DNA of 64,000 nucleotides from NCBI RefSeq assembly GCF_000708595.2, contig NZ_JARP01000006.1, forward strand, positions 229,639 through 293,638, given 5' to 3'. Of this stretch, positions 62,063 through 64,000 are shown one piece after another (position 1 is the first letter of the stretch; every line of letters begins with the position of its first letter). The translations under genes were made by a program, and so were the position numbers. Source of the stretch: Flavobacterium sp. KJJ (GTDB lineage: Bacteria; Bacteroidota; Bacteroidia; Flavobacteriales; Flavobacteriaceae). Below the pieces are notes generated by a model. It was not told where the DNA came from and ran no database searches. It saw only the letters and a program-made list of their open reading frames with translations.

Positions 62063-64000
62063 ATGAAAAGTGCTTTAGAAATAAAACCTGATATCAGCTA
62101 TAAAAGCGCAGGAAAATTTGAAGAAACAAGATTCGAAAAAATTCACAACGAAATCTTCAAAAGTTCTGCTGAAGCGTCAATAATTGTAGCGCAGGAAATC
62201 GCTCAGTTAATCAGATCTAAACAAGAAAAAAACAAATCTTGCGTATTAGGTTTGGCAACAGGTTCTTCTCCTATAAAAGTATATGAGGAATTAGTTAGAA
62301 TGCACAGAGAAGAAGGCTTAAGCTTTAGCAATGTAATCACTTTTAATCTGGATGAATATTATCCGATGACAAAAGAAAACAATCAGAGCTATCACTATTT
62401 CATGCATCAGCACCTTTTTAATCATATTGATATTAATCCCGAAAATGTTAATATTCCGGATGGTACAGTTTCTATTGATGAATTGAATCAATATTGCATT
62501 GATTACGAAATGAATATTAAAAATGCAGGAGGTCTTGATTTTCAATTATTAGGTATCGGGCGTACAGGTCACGTTGGTTTCAACGAACCGGGATCTCACA
62601 TCAACTCCGGCACCCGTATTATTACACTGGATCACATTACAAGAGTCGATGCTTCATCTGACTTTAATGGTATTGATAATGTTCCAAAAAGAGCGATCAC
62701 AATGGGAGTTTCTACCATCATGAGATCAAAAAGAATTGTATTAATGGCTTGGGGACAAAACAAAGCCGATATCATCAAAAGGACTATTCAGGGTGATATC
62801 AGTTCAGAAGTTCCTGCTACATTTTTGCAGAATCATTCTAATGCAACATTTGTATTGGATCAGTCTGCAGCTTCAGAATTAACACGTTTTAAAACACCTT
62901 GGCTTGTTGGAGAATGCATCTGGACGCATGAATTAAAAAGCAAAGCGATTGTTTGGTTATGCCAAAAAACAAAACAGTCTATTTTAAAATTAACAGACCG
63001 TGATTACAACAATAACGGAATGTCTGATCTTTTGGCACAGGAAGGTTCTGCTTACGATTTAAATATTAATATGTTTAATGTATTGCAGCATACCATTACA
63101 GGATGGCCAGGCGGAAAGCCAGATACTGACGATTCCCATCGTCCGGAAAGAGCAAATCCTGCAAAAAAACGAGTGATTCTTTTCAGTCCGCATCCAGATG
63201 ATGATGTGATTTCTATGGGAGGAACTTTTTCAAAATTGATAAAACAAGGCCACGATGTACATGTTGTATATCAGACCTCTGGAAATATAGCTGTTACAGA
63301 TGATGAAGCATTGAAATTTGCTGAAGTTGCGAAAGATTTTGTTGGTGAAACTGCAAGTGCAATAAACTTTAAATCTGTAATTGAATTTTTAAATAATAAA
63401 TCTGAAAACCAAATTGATTCTCTTGAAGTTCGAAAACTGAAAGGACTTATCAGAAGAAGGGAGTCTTATGCAGCAACAAGATACATCGGATTAAAAGATG
63501 AAAATACACATTTCTTAGATCTTCCTTTTTATGAAACAGGGCAGGTTAAGAAAAATCCGTTAGGGCCAGAAGATATTGCTATTGTAAAAGATATTATTGC
63601 CAAAATCAAACCGCATCAGGTATTTGCTGCAGGAGATTTGGCTGATCCGCATGGAACACATGAGGTTTGTTTGAACGCTATCTTTGCAGCAATGAAACAA
63701 TTAAAGCCAGAAAAATATATGGATGACTGCTGGTTATGGCTTTACAGAGGCGCTTGGCACGAATGGGATATTCATGAAATTGACATGGCTGTTCCGCTTT
63801 CTCCATCAGAAGTACTGCTGAAACGCCACGCCATTTTGTATCACCAGTCTCAAAAAGACAGAGTGATGTTCCAAGGAAATGATTCAAGAGAATTCTGGGT
63901 TAGGGCAGAAGACCGTAATAAAAATACCGCCATTCTTTATGATGAATTAGGTTTGGCAGAATACGAAGCAATCGAAGCTTTCAAACGTTTTGATTACTAA
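62063..64000 (+). CDS. nagB: Glucosamine-6-phosphate deaminase fused to a PIG-L (LmbE-like) deacetylase domain
   Basis: A 645-residue cytoplasmic protein, complete with its stop at the window edge. The N-terminal domain (about 40-290) is a sugar-phosphate isomerase/deaminase: GLATGSSPIKVYEELV, TFNLDEYYPM with catalytic Asp, GIGRTGHVGFNEPGS, and MGVSTIMRSKRIVLMAWG. The C-terminal domain (about 370-645) has the PIG-L zinc motif FSPHPDDDVISMGG and a late DPHGTHEVC with the third ligand. NagB alone is about 260 residues, so the protein is a fusion. PIG-L enzymes deacetylate GlcNAc conjugates, so the fusion may perform both steps from GlcNAc-6-P to fructose-6-P. ATG at 62063 is chosen; the frame open upstream overlaps susD. 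Confidence 0.93.
   Translation: MKSALEIKPDISYKSAGKFEETRFEKIHNEIFKSSAEASIIVAQEIAQLIRSKQEKNKSCVLGLATGSSPIKVYEELVRMHREEGLSFSNVITFNLDEYYPMTKENNQSYHYFMHQHLFNHIDINPENVNIPDGTVSIDELNQYCIDYEMNIKNAGGLDFQLLGIGRTGHVGFNEPGSHINSGTRIITLDHITRVDASSDFNGIDNVPKRAITMGVSTIMRSKRIVLMAWGQNKADIIKRTIQGDISSEVPATFLQNHSNATFVLDQSAASELTRFKTPWLVGECIWTHELKSKAIVWLCQKTKQSILKLTDRDYNNNGMSDLLAQEGSAYDLNINMFNVLQHTITGWPGGKPDTDDSHRPERANPAKKRVILFSPHPDDDVISMGGTFSKLIKQGHDVHVVYQTSGNIAVTDDEALKFAEVAKDFVGETASAINFKSVIEFLNNKSENQIDSLEVRKLKGLIRRRESYAATRYIGLKDENTHFLDLPFYETGQVKKNPLGPEDIAIVKDIIAKIKPHQVFAAGDLADPHGTHEVCLNAIFAAMKQLKPEKYMDDCWLWLYRGAWHEWDIHEIDMAVPLSPSEVLLKRHAILYHQSQKDRVMFQGNDSREFWVRAEDRNKNTAILYDELGLAEYEAIEAFKRFDY

Overview
The window is a contiguous stretch of a low-GC Bacteroidota chromosome, most likely a Flavobacterium (F. 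johnsoniae-like). The evidence is SusC/SusD-type outer-membrane pairs, many exported lipoproteins, bacillithiol synthesis (BshA), Bacteroidota-only families (DUF4159, PrcB-like, THUMP-like methyltransferase), promoters of the TTTG-N19/20-TAnnTTTG type, and the lack of Shine-Dalgarno sequences before clear starts. I see no rRNA, tRNA, CRISPR array, phage or insertion-sequence gene. The one clear RNA gene is the SRP RNA (ffs).

Left end (1-4400): the 3' half of a SusD lipoprotein, a FucP/NagP-like sugar permease, a BNR-repeat sialidase-like lipoprotein and an exported M28 peptidase. These look like the tail of a glycan-use locus. A monocistronic TonB-dependent siderophore receptor, a fatty-acid desaturase and a VanX-like dipeptidase follow (4.6-9.8 kb). 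From 9.8 to 17 kb a minus-strand block carries RNA modification genes (THUMP-like methyltransferase, TrmH-type methylase, rsmE, tsaD), an AI-2E permease, an M43 metalloprotease and DUF4159. A giant TamB follows on the plus strand (17.1-21.6 kb), and its expected start codon reads ATA.

Central carbon block (21.9-25.7 kb): pfkA, gap, a GlcNAc-kinase-like ASKHA protein, mgsA and ridA. Envelope block (25.8-30.7 kb): lptD-like, an amiC-like amidase and a single-MCE-domain protein, leading into a two-gene Fe-S oxidoreductase, an isochorismatase-like hydrolase and a small conserved protein. From 34 to 45 kb are bshA, a PrcB-like lipoprotein, a small porin-like barrel, an lpxH-like phosphoesterase, aroC, a DAACS symporter, a hybrid histidine kinase and a DEAD-box helicase. 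Histidine degradation genes (hutG, hutI), a coiled-coil membrane protein, glutaminyl cyclase, ffs, an SDR and a GAF histidine kinase follow (44-52 kb).

Right end (52-64 kb): a transaldolase, preceded by a structured leader, then an amino-sugar locus. It holds a NagP-like permease, a LytS/LytTR two-component system divergent from susC-susD, and nagB fused to a C-terminal PIG-L deacetylase domain. The parts fit a chitin/GlcNAc-oligosaccharide uptake and breakdown system: SusCD binds and imports, NagP crosses the inner membrane, and the NagB fusion may deacetylate and deaminate GlcNAc-6-P. Perfect LacI-type palindromes lie before susC and, in degenerate form, before pfkA.

The less expected signals are two copies of one structured intergenic element (34.2 kb and 52.3 kb), an imperfect inverted-repeat element at 15.1 kb, the ATA start of tamB, the NagB-PIG-L fusion, and a bidirectional terminator whose loop holds the stop codons of two convergent genes. 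Most of the window is ordinary core chromosome. I do not see a clearly novel defence or mobile system.
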